Positions 21,473-31,811 of a stretch of 64,000 nucleotides of DNA are shown piece after piece. Positions within the stretch are counted from its first letter, which is position 1; each line of letters opens with the position of its first letter. Under the pieces are notes generated by a model, which saw nothing but the letters and a program-made list of their open reading frames with translations, had not been told where the DNA came from and did not search any database. Location of the stretch: contig CAMZMU010000060.1 in the NCBI GenBank assembly GCA_947311845.1, positions 3,480,488-3,544,487 of the forward strand, in the 5' to 3' direction. Source of the DNA: Poa pratensis (taxonomy: Eukaryota > Streptophyta > Magnoliopsida > Poales > Poaceae). A program made the position numbers and the translations under genes.

Positions 21473-24400
21473 CTAACTTTCAGCTAGCTGATTTTGCAAT
21501 TCGCCATCAGATAGATCCTGCGCCGTCGGTCTCTGTCTTTCGGCGCCAATCTTGGAGCTGCCATCTCAGTCATCCTTGGCTTTTTCGGTCGTTGGTTTTT
21601 TTGTGGCTGGTTCAGTTAAACCGGTTTTTTAATTTCGTGCCCAGCCGGTGGCGCGTGGGCTCTGTTCGACTGTTCCCCACTTCCCCTCATTCCGAGCTAT
21701 CGCGAAGCAGACAGTTCTTGGGGAGAGGCGACGGGGAAGGCGATTCCTACGGCGGCGCTCGTCGACGCCGTAGAAACCTGCACACGGAGCACCCCCCCCC
21801 CCACCCCCCACCCCGACCGCTGGTCCGGCGCACCACCCGTTCATCATCTCAATTGCCTCCCCCGATGGGTTGTGGAGTTGTTCAAGCCTCGAGGGGTTCC
21901 CCATGGCGGAGCCGGCCGTGAGCGATGTCGTCGTCAATGTAGCAGGTACGTGTTCTCCTCCACCTCCGCTCGCGCTATCCATGTTTAATTTTGCAGCGGC
22001 GACTTATGTCATCTGCATCCAAGTAGTCTCATTTTAGTTGCCGAGCTCCTCCCCCGCGCGATGCGGAATTTCGAGGATGATTTGATTTGTTTTCTAGGGT
22101 TTCTAATTGGGAGGCGGTGGAGGGGGATGAAGTAGGTGGTGTGGTTTGGAGTGAGAGATGGCTCCTCTGCCCGCCCGAATTAGGTGTTTTTGTGGTACTC
22201 TGTTTCACTCATTCAGTTCAGAATTTTTGGCAACGTATCAGACTTGTTTGTGAGAGCAGTATCTGTTTGTGTGTGTAGTGGCATCAGTGGCTTTCACCGA
22301 TAGTTCTAGCATTTTTTGGGATGAGTAGTATCAGGTGTTTTAGTGGATTAGGATCAGTAGTAGTGTCATATACATGTAGTGTCAATTAGTATGAGGAACC
22401 TGGGCTTTCCCTAACCATCATTTGCGTCCATGTTTCATTTTACAGCGGCGAATTATGTCTACAGAGCCGTGTCATTTCTTCCACTGTGTTTTCTTCATTC
22501 CAGAGCGGTAGCACGCTAGCACACAGAGAGAGAGGTAGGAGGTGAGAGTGGCGCATGGCGGAGTGGCCAGCCACGATCCCTCATTGATGCGCACAAAGAG
22601 AGCGACGGATCGGAGGCGTGGGGAGCTCATGTGTGCTTTTCACCTTTTCAGCCACAACTACGCCATGAGCTTGCTGCTCAACGTGCTCCGTAAGGTGTCA
22701 GCGGCGGGTTGGTAACGTCTGGCGTGGGTAGTCGACGGTGCAGGGCGATTATCCTCTCGGATGCAAGGTTCAGTTCTTGATTTCTTAGATTGAAGTTCAT
22801 GCAAGAATACAGCTCGTTGCGACTATCATCTACTTGAGTTTGGGCACACTTTCAGTTTATTAGCTATCTTACTGTTCAAGTAAATTCGATAATGTCGATC
22901 CTTCCCATGTTAATTTCGTTTTTGTAATTAGGTTTTTCTGATATATGTGGGCATTTGCAATTTATATAGGCACTTGACATGAATCTTAACATGATGAGAT
23001 ATGAACAACTCCCACCTTTTGTTGATATTGCTGATATTATGGTTTAATAGGTGAATTTGTCTGCTGGAAACCAAAACAGAGTCTTCGTCTTTGTTCTTCT
23101 TACATGAAACATTTGATGCATGTTTCAGAGTTCAGAGTAGGCTGTGAACTCTCCTATGCACTTGCTAGATGTTTGTGTTTTTATTAGTGCTCTTGTCTTT
23201 GTAAACTTCTGTCTTTGCTTTGAAGATTTCCGAAAGGCCTAATGGCATGTGCCGGTCTGAAAGGGCATATTTTAGCTACTTCTTTCTCTATCTCGTTCAC
23301 AGCTCTGTTCATTTTGCTACTCTGCTATAGAAAGAAGAGTTCTAAAATTGTTGTCAGAAGCGTAATCGCACACTGTTTTGAAGTGGGGGAGGTGATCAAT
23401 ACCTGCAACTGCAACCATATATAAGATTTTGTTTTGTTAGTTCACTTAGTTGGATACGTGTAAGACCTTATTGGTAGTATTTGGCTTCCTAAAACAACTG
23501 TTCGTTTGGACTGCAACTGTTCATCTTCCTTGAATAATTATTATTCATTTGTCTTGACCCATTTCTTTCGAACGAATTTCTTTAGATTGCAGTTGTTCAT
23601 CTTTTATTCACTTTTTATTAATTTATCTTGACCCATTTATTTATACTGCAGTTGTTCGCCTTCCTAGAACCATTTTTTGTTTTGCATTGTTGCGTTTGCA
23701 GACCTCGTGTCATTAGAGGAGACCCTCGTGTCATTTCGGTTTGTCCTCATCCAATGTCAAGAGTCGCGAACGAAGCATCACCTCAAGTGATGGAGTAGCA
23801 AATCATTTTTCTCTTTCTTCCCCTCTTTTATTTTTTCTTCCTTTTACTCGGATGCGAGTTCTTTTCTCATTTCACTAACCTGGTTGGGGGACTTTCACTG
23901 CTAGGTTATTGTGAAGTTGAAGGGAAAAAAGTTTAGATGATGTTTTTTTTGGTTTCTTCGGTAAAGAGTTACTTCTTATTTTGATCATTTTTACACAAGC
24001 CAAAATGGGATACTACCCCCGATTCAATTTTGGTTCAATCGGTTCAGTTTCCTTGTTCTGTTTTCTCTTTGAGAAGGATGCTAAATCTGTGAAGAAGGAT
24101 TTCTCAAAATTTTGCATGGAGGCTTATATATGGACTAAGGTTTTTGTGCCCTTCCATAAAAATATTTTTTCAGTCTTCGGTCTTCATCTCAGTAATCAAT
24201 TTCTCAATCTCTTGGTTTCATTTCAGTGTCTCATTTATATCATATTTTCTTAGTCTTCTTTATTTTCTCAGTCTCATTTTCTTATTTCTTTATTTTAATT
24301 CATTCTACTTCTTATTTTATTTTTCAGTATTTAGTCTCCTTATCAGTACTCAATTTCTCAGTCACTCCGTGTAATTTGCTCATTCATCCTATTTTAATCC

Positions 24401-25854
24401 AGTCTACTTCTCATTCTTTCTTTAGTCTTCAGTTTCCTCCTCAATCTCAATTTCTCAGTCTCTCGGGTTAATTTTCTCAGTCTCTCATTCTTATATTATT
24501 TGCTCTCTTCTTCATTTGCTCAGTCGCATTTTCTGATTTCTTCAGTTTAATTTGCTTAGCCTCATTCATCATTTCTCAATTTTCTTGTAATTCTTCATTT
24601 TGTGCCTTCTTATTCTCATTCTTGTCATTCTATAGATGATTACTAGTTTTTCATTTAATGTTGTTTTCAGTCTTAGTCATAGCATTGTCTCATTATTTCT
24701 TACTTTGTCATAGCATTGTCTCATTATTTCCTCTTTCTTATTTTTGTACTCTTTTTTTTTCTCAATTCTTATCTCATTATTGCTCTCGGTTTCTCTTTCT
24801 TAATTTTTTTTACTCATTATTTCTTATTCTTTCAATCTCTGATTGGTTCAGCATTTGTCTTTCTTCATTTACTTCCTCATTGTCTCAGTCATGACTTTTG
24901 TCTCAATACTTAGTGTCATTCTTGATTCTCAGTGTTTCAGTCTTAGTCATAGCATTGTCTCATTATTATCTTCTCAGTGTTTCTTTGTTATTTGCTCATT
25001 CTTTATTCCCTCATTCTTATGTCTCAGTGTTAGTCATTGTCTTATTCGTTGTCTCAGTTATCATATCAGTCTTACTCATTGTTTTGGTCAGTCTCAGTCT
25101 CTTATCTCAGTGATTCAGTGTTTCAATGCTAATCATTGTCTCAGTTGTTGTCTCAGTTTCTGTATCAACCTGACTCATTATTTTGCTCAGTCTCGTATCT
25201 AAGTTCTTGTCACATATGTGAGTCTTGTTTTTTTGCTGGGGGGTAGGGGTCAACATGGGTAACCCTGCCTATCCAATACATAAGCTTTTTTCGTTTAATT
25301 TGGATAGCCGGTCCCAATCCCGGTAAATGGAGGAGGGACAAGTGGTTGGCTTTGATTTTCTTGCTGTGTGATGCAACTCATTATGTTTTTAGCAATGTGT
25401 TTAGAAGCTATTAAGTATGGATTTACTGCTACCAAGTTATTCATCATGTTTTCCGTACCCGGAGCAAGAAGATGGGGGGGTGGGGTTTGGTGGGTTAGCA
25501 AAACATGGGTTAGCTTGGCCCAGGTTTCTGCGGTTTTTGAAGAGTATAAGTTTTCATGTCCATAAATCTGCATTTGCCAAACCCAAGTTTTTAGTCACAT
25601 GCCCATAATGAGCCGTAGAATCATTCTGCAGGTGGTGGGTGGAGGGAAGCAAACGATCAGTACTTGGGCTGATAGGAGACTGAAAAAACCGGGATGGAGA
25701 AAAACCGGACTTACATGGGCTAGCAGTGGTTTTTTTCGGTAAGGGACTGATCGAAAACTCAAATGGGCTACATAATGACGTGACTGAGTCTAATGAAGGG
25801 AAATCCATCTGATGACGAATTGCATTTTCAGCTATCTGACCGTTAGACAGTCCC
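21473..25854. mobile_element. Second MULE-like element nested in the first, 4.4 kb
   Basis: The inner edges form an inverted repeat: TAGCTGATTTTGCAATTCGC and CATCAGATAGAT near 21486-21520 against the complement of CATCTGATGACGAATTGCAT and TTTCAGCTATC near 25806-25836. A 13-bp direct repeat AATTACACTCATT abuts the block at 21460-21472 and 25855-25867. The right terminus has about 8 bases (GGGACTGT on the complement) missing on the left, so the left end is slightly eroded. The interior has no transposase. It contains a GC-rich 5' segment with an ATG and a good splice donor at 21903-21945, and a T-rich repetitive stretch at 24.2-25.2 kb. Confidence 0.55.
24190..25200. repeat. T/C-rich degenerate repeat tract (TCTCAGTC / TCTCATTATT motifs)
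   Basis: About 1 kb is built from shuffled copies of short words such as CTCAGTCTC, TCTCATTATTTC and TTAGTCATAGCATTGTCTCA. The last occurs as longer near-identical copies at about 24673, 24709 and 24943. The strand is strongly pyrimidine-rich, so long open frames here are compositional artefacts. Confidence 0.75.
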
Positions 25855-26038
25855 AATTACACTCATTAATTAAGATGGATTTAACCAATGAGATGTTTTG
25901 TTTCTTGTGAGACCATAATTATGATGCAGGGTGGGGTGTGCAAAAGTAATACTAATAAATGCAGCCTAAATTGTCTGAACTTTTTTACTAGACTAAAAGC
26001 GAATGGAGGATCTCGCAGATTAATTTGGAAGAGAATTA

Positions 26039-26310
26039 CTCCCTCCATATCGGTTTATAGGATGCATTTGGCAAATCTCTTGGACCTATGTGACTAATTA
26101 TTGGTGGGTTGACTAGCGTAATTGGTGTTCATGCATTGGTTGCCTTCCTTTCCTCTCTCCTAATTACTCATTAATTGCCTAAATTGGTGAGTATGTATTG
26201 GTTGCCTTCCATTTCCTCTCTCCTAATTGCTCATTAAATACCTAAATTACATCTTATTCTTGGGAAAAGCTGGTTTTGGAATTGCATCCTATAAACCGGT
26301 ACGGAGGGAG
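26039..26310. mobile_element. Stowaway-type MITE with internal duplication, 272 bp
   Basis: The left end is CTCCCTCCATATCGGTTTAT and the right end is its complement (ATAAACCGGTACGGAGGGAG). TA lies on both sides (26037-26038 and 26311-26312). The centre contains two copies of a roughly 70-bp unit (TTGGTTGCCTTCC...CCTCTCTCCTAATT...CTCATTAA). Confidence 0.88.
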
Positions 26311-26618
26311 TATTTGAAACTAGGACGGCTGAACCTAGCACCGTATCCCTCAGATTAATTATCGCGTCCTGCACCACGCGTGCAGCACTTATTGCGCGGT
26401 GCCTCGTGTTTGAGTATCTTCCACTTCCGCTTGCAAGTTTTGGTAACGCCGTAACGGCAGTTTTCATGGCAAATGGCGGACGTTATGTCGAGGAGACACA
26501 CTGGAGACGAAGACAAGGATACTTTGGGATGTGTGCTGCCACATGTCGCACTGAAGAGAGGGTCTATTTCGAGGGGGAGAAAGACCCGGTCTCATAGGAT
26601 TTTTCTCCGTACTTCTCC

Positions 26619-27086
26619 ATCGCCTCCCCAAAATTTGCCCCCTTTCTAGTGGAGTCGTCGCCGCCGACGGCTGACTCCGTCAGCATCGCCGCCGCCGTCA
26701 TGGTTTTAACTTACAACTCCACCACTGGAGCAGGATGGTGGTGGCGTCGCCGCGCCTCCCTCCCGTGCTGCCTTTAACTCCGGCCTCGGGAAAATCAACT
26801 TCAGCGCGCCGGTAAGAACCACCACTCTGTTTTTGCTCCAACGTGCAATTTTTAAGCTGTTCTGCGTGTGCGCGGTTGGACGCAGCCTCGATTTGTTGCG
26901 ATAATTTTGTCCGAGTGAGGAGACGCCACTATAAATATGAGCAAATAGATGATAATAAGAGAGATTAACCAAAGCACAAATTCTCAGCTGAGAGTCTCGG
27001 CATCAGTTGCGCTGCAACAGTACTCTAGTCTCTAGACACTACCTTATTAATGGCCGGAACAGCAGCACGGCCAGTTTTGACATAAT
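26619..27086. other. Unassigned segment collinear with 17888-18240
   Basis: No gene is recognised. Blocks such as CCTCCCCAAAATTTG, TCAGCATCG, CCACTGGAGCAG and GTGCTGCCTTTAACTCCG recur in the same order in 17888-18240, where a hAT MITE interrupts them. The two stretches are copies of one old sequence. Confidence 0.5.
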
Positions 27087-27124
27087 TTATTTATTAGTAC
27101 ATAGAACTGTACTACGCTGCTGGA

Positions 27125-28505
27125 TTAGAAGATCTCCTTGTACACGATGTTTTTCGCCATTCCTTTGCTTGCATGTTCTTCCTTGTCGGCAATCAGGATC
27201 TTCAGGCCATGCCTGTTTGTTACTCTGGAGACTGCCACATAGAGTTGCCCATGGGTGAAAACTTGCCTGGGCAAGTAGAGGCCTACCTTGTTCAGAGATT
27301 GTCCCTGGCTCTTGTTGATTGTCATTGCGAAGCACACAGACAGAGGGTATTGCTTTCTTTTTAGCACAAACGGCCATTTAGGCTCGAACGGTGACATGAT
27401 GATCTGAGGGATGCATACCTTGTCACCTACATGTGCTCCGGTTATGATCTGCGCTTCGATGACTTTCTGTCCAAGTTTTGTGATTGTCATTCTAGTACCA
27501 TTGCATAGCCCTGTACTTTGGTCGATGTTGCGAAGAAGCATCACTGGCAGACCCACTTTGAGCTTAAGTTGGTGGTTTGGAAATCCTGGCTGCTTTAAGC
27601 TGTTTAAAAACTCTGTAGTGTACAACAATTCCATTTCATGGCTGTAAGACATTGATTTGCTCACACTGTCACAGCTCAGGTACGTCACCATGTCACCTTC
27701 CATTTGACCCATGATATACTCATTGATCTCATCGACACTCTCGTTTAAAGGACACAAAATCGCCCTGCCTTCTAGGAAATTATGTGTGTAGAGATTGTCT
27801 TGCAGGTCAGGATAGGTACTTTCGATTATTTTTTTCTTCGGGTCATCTCCGTTTTGTAGCAGTAGGTCATTGGGGATACTTATGTACTCCTTTTCATCTA
27901 ATAACAGTGTGTCACCATTGCCGATTTGTAGTATCCAGTCTGCAAATTCCGCAGTCTTCTGCTGCTCCTCTTGATTATTGGACAGAGAATTGAGCCGCAT
28001 ATTTTTTGTCAGATTGAATACCTCAAAATGTTGCCAGAGGTATGAACATTTGATCGACGCACTTATAGTTTGCTCTCTTCTTCCGTTTGGCACAACAGGG
28101 AGGATTTGTCGGAAGTCCCCTCCCAGTACAACTGTCATGCCGCCAAAGGGCTTGTCGCAACTATTCTCATTTGTGAACCTCAGCACGTCACGTAGGCTCT
28201 TGTCAAGAGCCTCAAAGCATTTTTTGTTTGCCATGGGAGCTTCGTCCCACAGTATCAGTGACGTCTTCATCAATAGACCCGCTAGGGGTGAACCTTGTTT
28301 GATGTAGCATGTGGACTCACCTGTGAGATTGATTGGAATGTTGAATGCTGAGTGTGCTGTTCTACCTCCTTGAAGTAGAAGTGCTGCGGCGCCACAAGAT
28401 GCAACTGCAAGTACGATTTTCCCCTCCGATCTAAGCCTTGTTGTGATAGCTCTCCAAAGATATGTCTTTCCTGTCCCACCATAGCCATCCCAAATATTGT
28501 TTTCC
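27125..28505 (-). pseudogene. Helitron PIF1-family helicase part
   Basis: Downstream of the frameshift the frame is open to the stop at 27125. All main superfamily 1B helicase motifs can be read: Walker [12 protein letters not shown] (about 28463-28490), [10 protein letters not shown] (Walker B, D-E), [56 protein letters not shown] and [19 protein letters not shown]. It would unwind DNA during rolling-circle transposition, 5'-to-3' by family analogy. The frame continues from the Rep part after one 1-base shift, so the two were a single protein. No stop codon interrupts these roughly 460 codons, which suggests recent decay. Confidence 0.88.
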
Positions 28506-31500
28506 CTAATAATTGATCTGCTGATGCTATTATTGCATCAAAAGCCTTTTTCTGTTCCAAGCTTAAATTGTTTAGTATCTGCACATGCTCAACCTTCAAT
28601 TTGTCTTTGTCATAGTTCATCTCTTCATGTATAAGCCTGTTCTCAATTTCATTTTCAGGAATACTTGGTAGCTCTATTCCAGGGTATTGCTTCAGTGATT
28701 TTCCAGCTTGTCCGATTTGCTTCTCAATTTCTATTAAAGTGCATTTTCTTTTCTGTGAAGGAGTGGAGGAGGTTTGAAAGTTCAAGATCCAGCTTGGTGT
28801 GTGCTGTATGTCTTTAGAGAGGGCCTCCCAGTTGGATTCCCATAACATCCTTGGGTCAGTAATCTCAGAGTAGCACAGAATAGTTGCAAACAGTTGCCGT
28901 AGTTGTTCTCCAGATGCCCAGTTGGATGCTTCCTTGATGCACTCATTCCATTCATTGTCGTCCTTCAGAAATCCAAGTGCATGACATGCTGATTTGTATG
29001 ATGAGTGCACGATTCCGTTGACAGTCCTGATGTCTTCAAATGTCATGCAACCCTTTGCAGTGTTGAGCAGAACCCTAAGATAGTACCTTTCTCCGCTTGC
29101 TGGATGAGCATTGTAGATCCTGCCAATTTTGTTTCCTCTTATTCGCCTTTTCCACTTCTTTTTATTCTTATCCCATGTCCATCTTGTCGGAAACTCTGAA
29201 TATGTTAATTCTCTCGCATCTTCATGCCTTTTGTTTGTCTCCATCCACTCGGTAAACATAGTGACACCTGATCTTGGGCGTCTTATTATTTCGTCTAGGT
29301 TTGTTGAGTCAGGAAAAATTACTTGTTGTTTGTTCTCCTGGTGGAACAGTAGCCTCTCAACAGATGGTTCCTGGTACTGTAGAGGAAACCTGAATATTCG
29401 CCAGCATGCTTCAGTTGCTGTTATGTATCTGCATCTTAGGTACATTTTAATCTCATCATTATTCTTTGTTGGTTCTTTTTCTTCAACTAGTGCTGTTGCT
29501 TGGTCATGTCCTTCGTTGATATCTTTAAAGAGGTAGTTGACTGACATAAATCGATTGCACCACTCCACATTTATGTGTGCTTGGAATTTTACCAGGAGAT
29601 CTTTGTTGTATGGTACAACAAATCCATTGTTCAACTTTGCTCCTCCCTTGTCTATTTGTCGGCCATCATCTCGTCTCCTGTATCTTGGAAAATTGTCTTC
29701 GTCAATGATCGTCTCATCGCAAAAACTTTTTGGAAAGTACTTAGTGCACATATGTTTTTCCATGCACGGTGACTTTGGATTTGCCTCTCCACACGGTCCG
29801 TGCATCATAAAATTCTGAACAGCTTCAAATGTTTCTGGATCCTTGTCCTTGTCAGGGATCTCAGCGCATATTATGTCGTCAGTTTGTGCGGGCTTGAGAC
29901 ACTTCTCTTTCTCTCTTTTGTCAAGGAATATTAGTATATGAGCATGTGGGAGTCCTCTCTTTTGGAATTCTATTGTGAAGATTACTGCATTTGTTTTTCA
30001 GTTTGTAAGCCGACCATAAAAAAAATGTAAGCATCTATCAGTGATATATAGTTGATGATCTAACAATACTTACTTGCTTTAGTCTTCCCAAAATGATGTT
30101 TTCTCCTAATATCGGAAATTAGCTCCTTTAGCTTTATCATGAACACTCGAACTGCAATATCAGGGCGTTCTGCTGGCTTCTGGTTCCCGGCATCATCTAG
30201 CATCAACTGAATCTCTGGCCAATTAGGGTTGCATGTGAATGTTACGAACAAGTCTGGAAGTCCAGCCCAACGGCATATTCCCATCGCATCTTGGTAATTC
30301 TGCTCTTTGTTTCTAGGACTTCCTGTGAAAGTTGCTGGGAGCACTATTCTCCTCCCTACCTGCTCGGTCCGCGTGTCTCCTTTTCTGAATGCATCCTGTA
30401 GTCCATCATAAAGTTCTGTTCTTAGAACTCCTTGATTTTTCATGATCCAGTTGAGCCTAGATTGTTCAATGCATGTGTAGACATCTACCATGAATTGCAT
30501 TGACAGATTTCCACATATGAGTGGCAACATGGACTGGCCTGGGCGCTGTTGGAGGCGATATGCATAATATTCCAGCATGCTGATGGACTTCTTGTTGCTT
30601 ACACCTTTCTTTTTGTTGTATTTGATTCCCAGTCTATAACCATCTTCTCCATATGGGAAAAGCAACGGGTACTGCATGGCCATGAATTTTGGATGGTATT
30701 CTGGTATCCTTTTAGGTTTCATATTTTTGTACTCGAGAACAATGTCACGACCATAACTATTTTGCGTTGGATCTTTGACTATTAATGCAGCAACTTCTGA
30801 TGTTGATGGCATGTTTTCTTGCCTCCCATCTTGATCCCTATTGCCTAGTAATCGTAGAGTGAAGTTACTGAAATCATCATCTCTAAATCTATCTCTTGCC
30901 ATTCGGAATGATTGTGCTAGTGTGTTGTTCTTGTCGAGCATGGATAGTAGGCCACTGACAATAGTTTCATCTAGTGAGGCATCACGTTTGCCAGATCTTG
31001 ATGCTTCTACCCTATTCTGGATCTCATTCTTTGTGTCATAGATATACAACTGTTGGAAGCGAGGCTTGCTTCCTTCTTCTGGTAGCAGAGTTCCTATCTG
31101 GTGGCGGTTCTGGCCATTCAGTCGGAAAACATAAGGTCCATGCCCTTTGTTTATTTTCTTATCTAAAGTTCCCCCCATTGATGTGAATGCAAACATGGAG
31201 TTGTAAGACCTAATGTTCTTTCGGTAGTTTGCTGATATTTTTCCTCCATCTCTTGTCAATAAACTTGCAAGGTATGGCGGTGGTTGTTTCAACGGTGGCA
31301 GGGTAACCTCTCCTTGTTTGCAACAAAATCCAAAGGATGGCCTTGTACTTCTAGAAGATTGTATTCTTTCTCCATGCCACATAACTGCATTGCAATGCTC
31401 ACAGATACATGTTGGCCCCCCAAAGTTCCATATCTTACTGGCATTGGATTTATTGTCTTTACTTATTTCACTGTTGGTTCTAGCACGTTTTCTGCTCCTC

Positions 31501-31811
31501 TTAAGGTCAATTTGTGCTTTCCTCTTCATCCGTGCTGTTCTTGTTAATTCGTCCCGTCGTCTTAGTTTCATCATTTGTTCAGCCACAACTGCACTGTCTA
31601 CAGCTGATGAGTCTATGACTTGCGCTGGTCCATAATATGAATTTGCTCTTAACACTTGGCACTTTCTACAGGTACATAATTTTTCCAATCTCCAGTTCAG
31701 TGTTTGTTGATTCTGTATAGCTGATGGCATTGGCAGGTAAGGCATCCATTCCTTTGATTTCATTTCCACTAGTTCAAGTTCGATTGGTTCCTCTCTCGAG
31801 TTGAATGTATT
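28506..31811 (-). pseudogene. Helitron Rep protein (N-terminal and HUH nuclease part)
   Basis: Exon 1 runs from about 31811 to 30074; the first codon is uncertain, because the frame closes upstream at a TGA next to possible AG acceptors, so earlier exons may exist. It encodes cysteine pairs CTCRKC and CEHC, QYPLLFPYGEDGYRLGI and FVTFTCNPNWPEIQL. An intron (29985-30073, donor A|GTAAGT, acceptor TGCAG|T) is followed by IEFQKRGLPHAHILIFL, which carries the HUH pair H-A-H. Further on lies the tyrosine motif, which in active plant Helitrons reads Y-L-F-K-Y. Here it is [10 protein letters not shown], so the second catalytic tyrosine is aspartate (codon 29521-29523). After ADQLLGKT the reading frame shifts near 28505. 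Rep would nick and join element DNA in rolling-circle transposition; this copy is probably inactive. Confidence 0.85.

Larger units (their letters stand above)
19667..26607. mobile_element. Long-TIR MULE, 6.9 kb, with nested insertions
   Basis: The terminal inverted repeats are at least 75 bp: GAGAAAAATCCTATGAGACC at 19667-19686 continues (with small changes) through AATAGACCCTCTCT to GTGGCAGCACACATC, and the mirror image runs from 26607 back to about 26525. An 11-bp perfect direct repeat, CGTACTTCTCC, abuts both ends (19656-19666 and 26608-26618). Long TIRs plus a 9-11 bp duplication point to Mutator-like elements. No MULE transposase is readable, so it is non-autonomous. It holds a Harbinger-type element (20133-21364), a second MULE-like element (21473-25854) and a Stowaway MITE (26039-26310). 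Confidence 0.8.
27125..31811 (-). mobile_element. Helitron (coding core), nearly complete Rep/helicase
   Basis: The minus strand encodes, in order, a Helitron-like N-terminal region, an HUH-type Rep nuclease and a PIF1-family DNA helicase. This arrangement defines autonomous plant Helitrons. The coding core is about 1,500 codons with one intron and one frameshift. Element ends were not firmly located: the 3' side should end in a hairpin plus CTRR. TGGCCG/CGGCCA at 27052-27074 could form a stem and CTAG motifs lie further out (about 27030-27040), but the spacing is not typical. The 5' TC terminus beyond 31.8 kb was not found. Confidence 0.88.

Noticed and set aside
21903..21945. Start of an NLR resistance gene (MAEPAVSDVVVN)
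   Set aside because: Only 14 codons precede a splice donor, and no coiled-coil, NB-ARC or LRR sequence follows in the window.
24144..25202. Hydrophobic open frames of 75-120 codons
   Set aside because: They come from a T-rich repetitive tract and overlap in all three frames, with no start context or homology.
27030..27080. Helitron 3' terminus (TGGCCG stem and CTAG)
   Set aside because: The stem-to-CTAG spacing is longer than usual and the base after CTAG is not T on the element strand, so the end is left unassigned.
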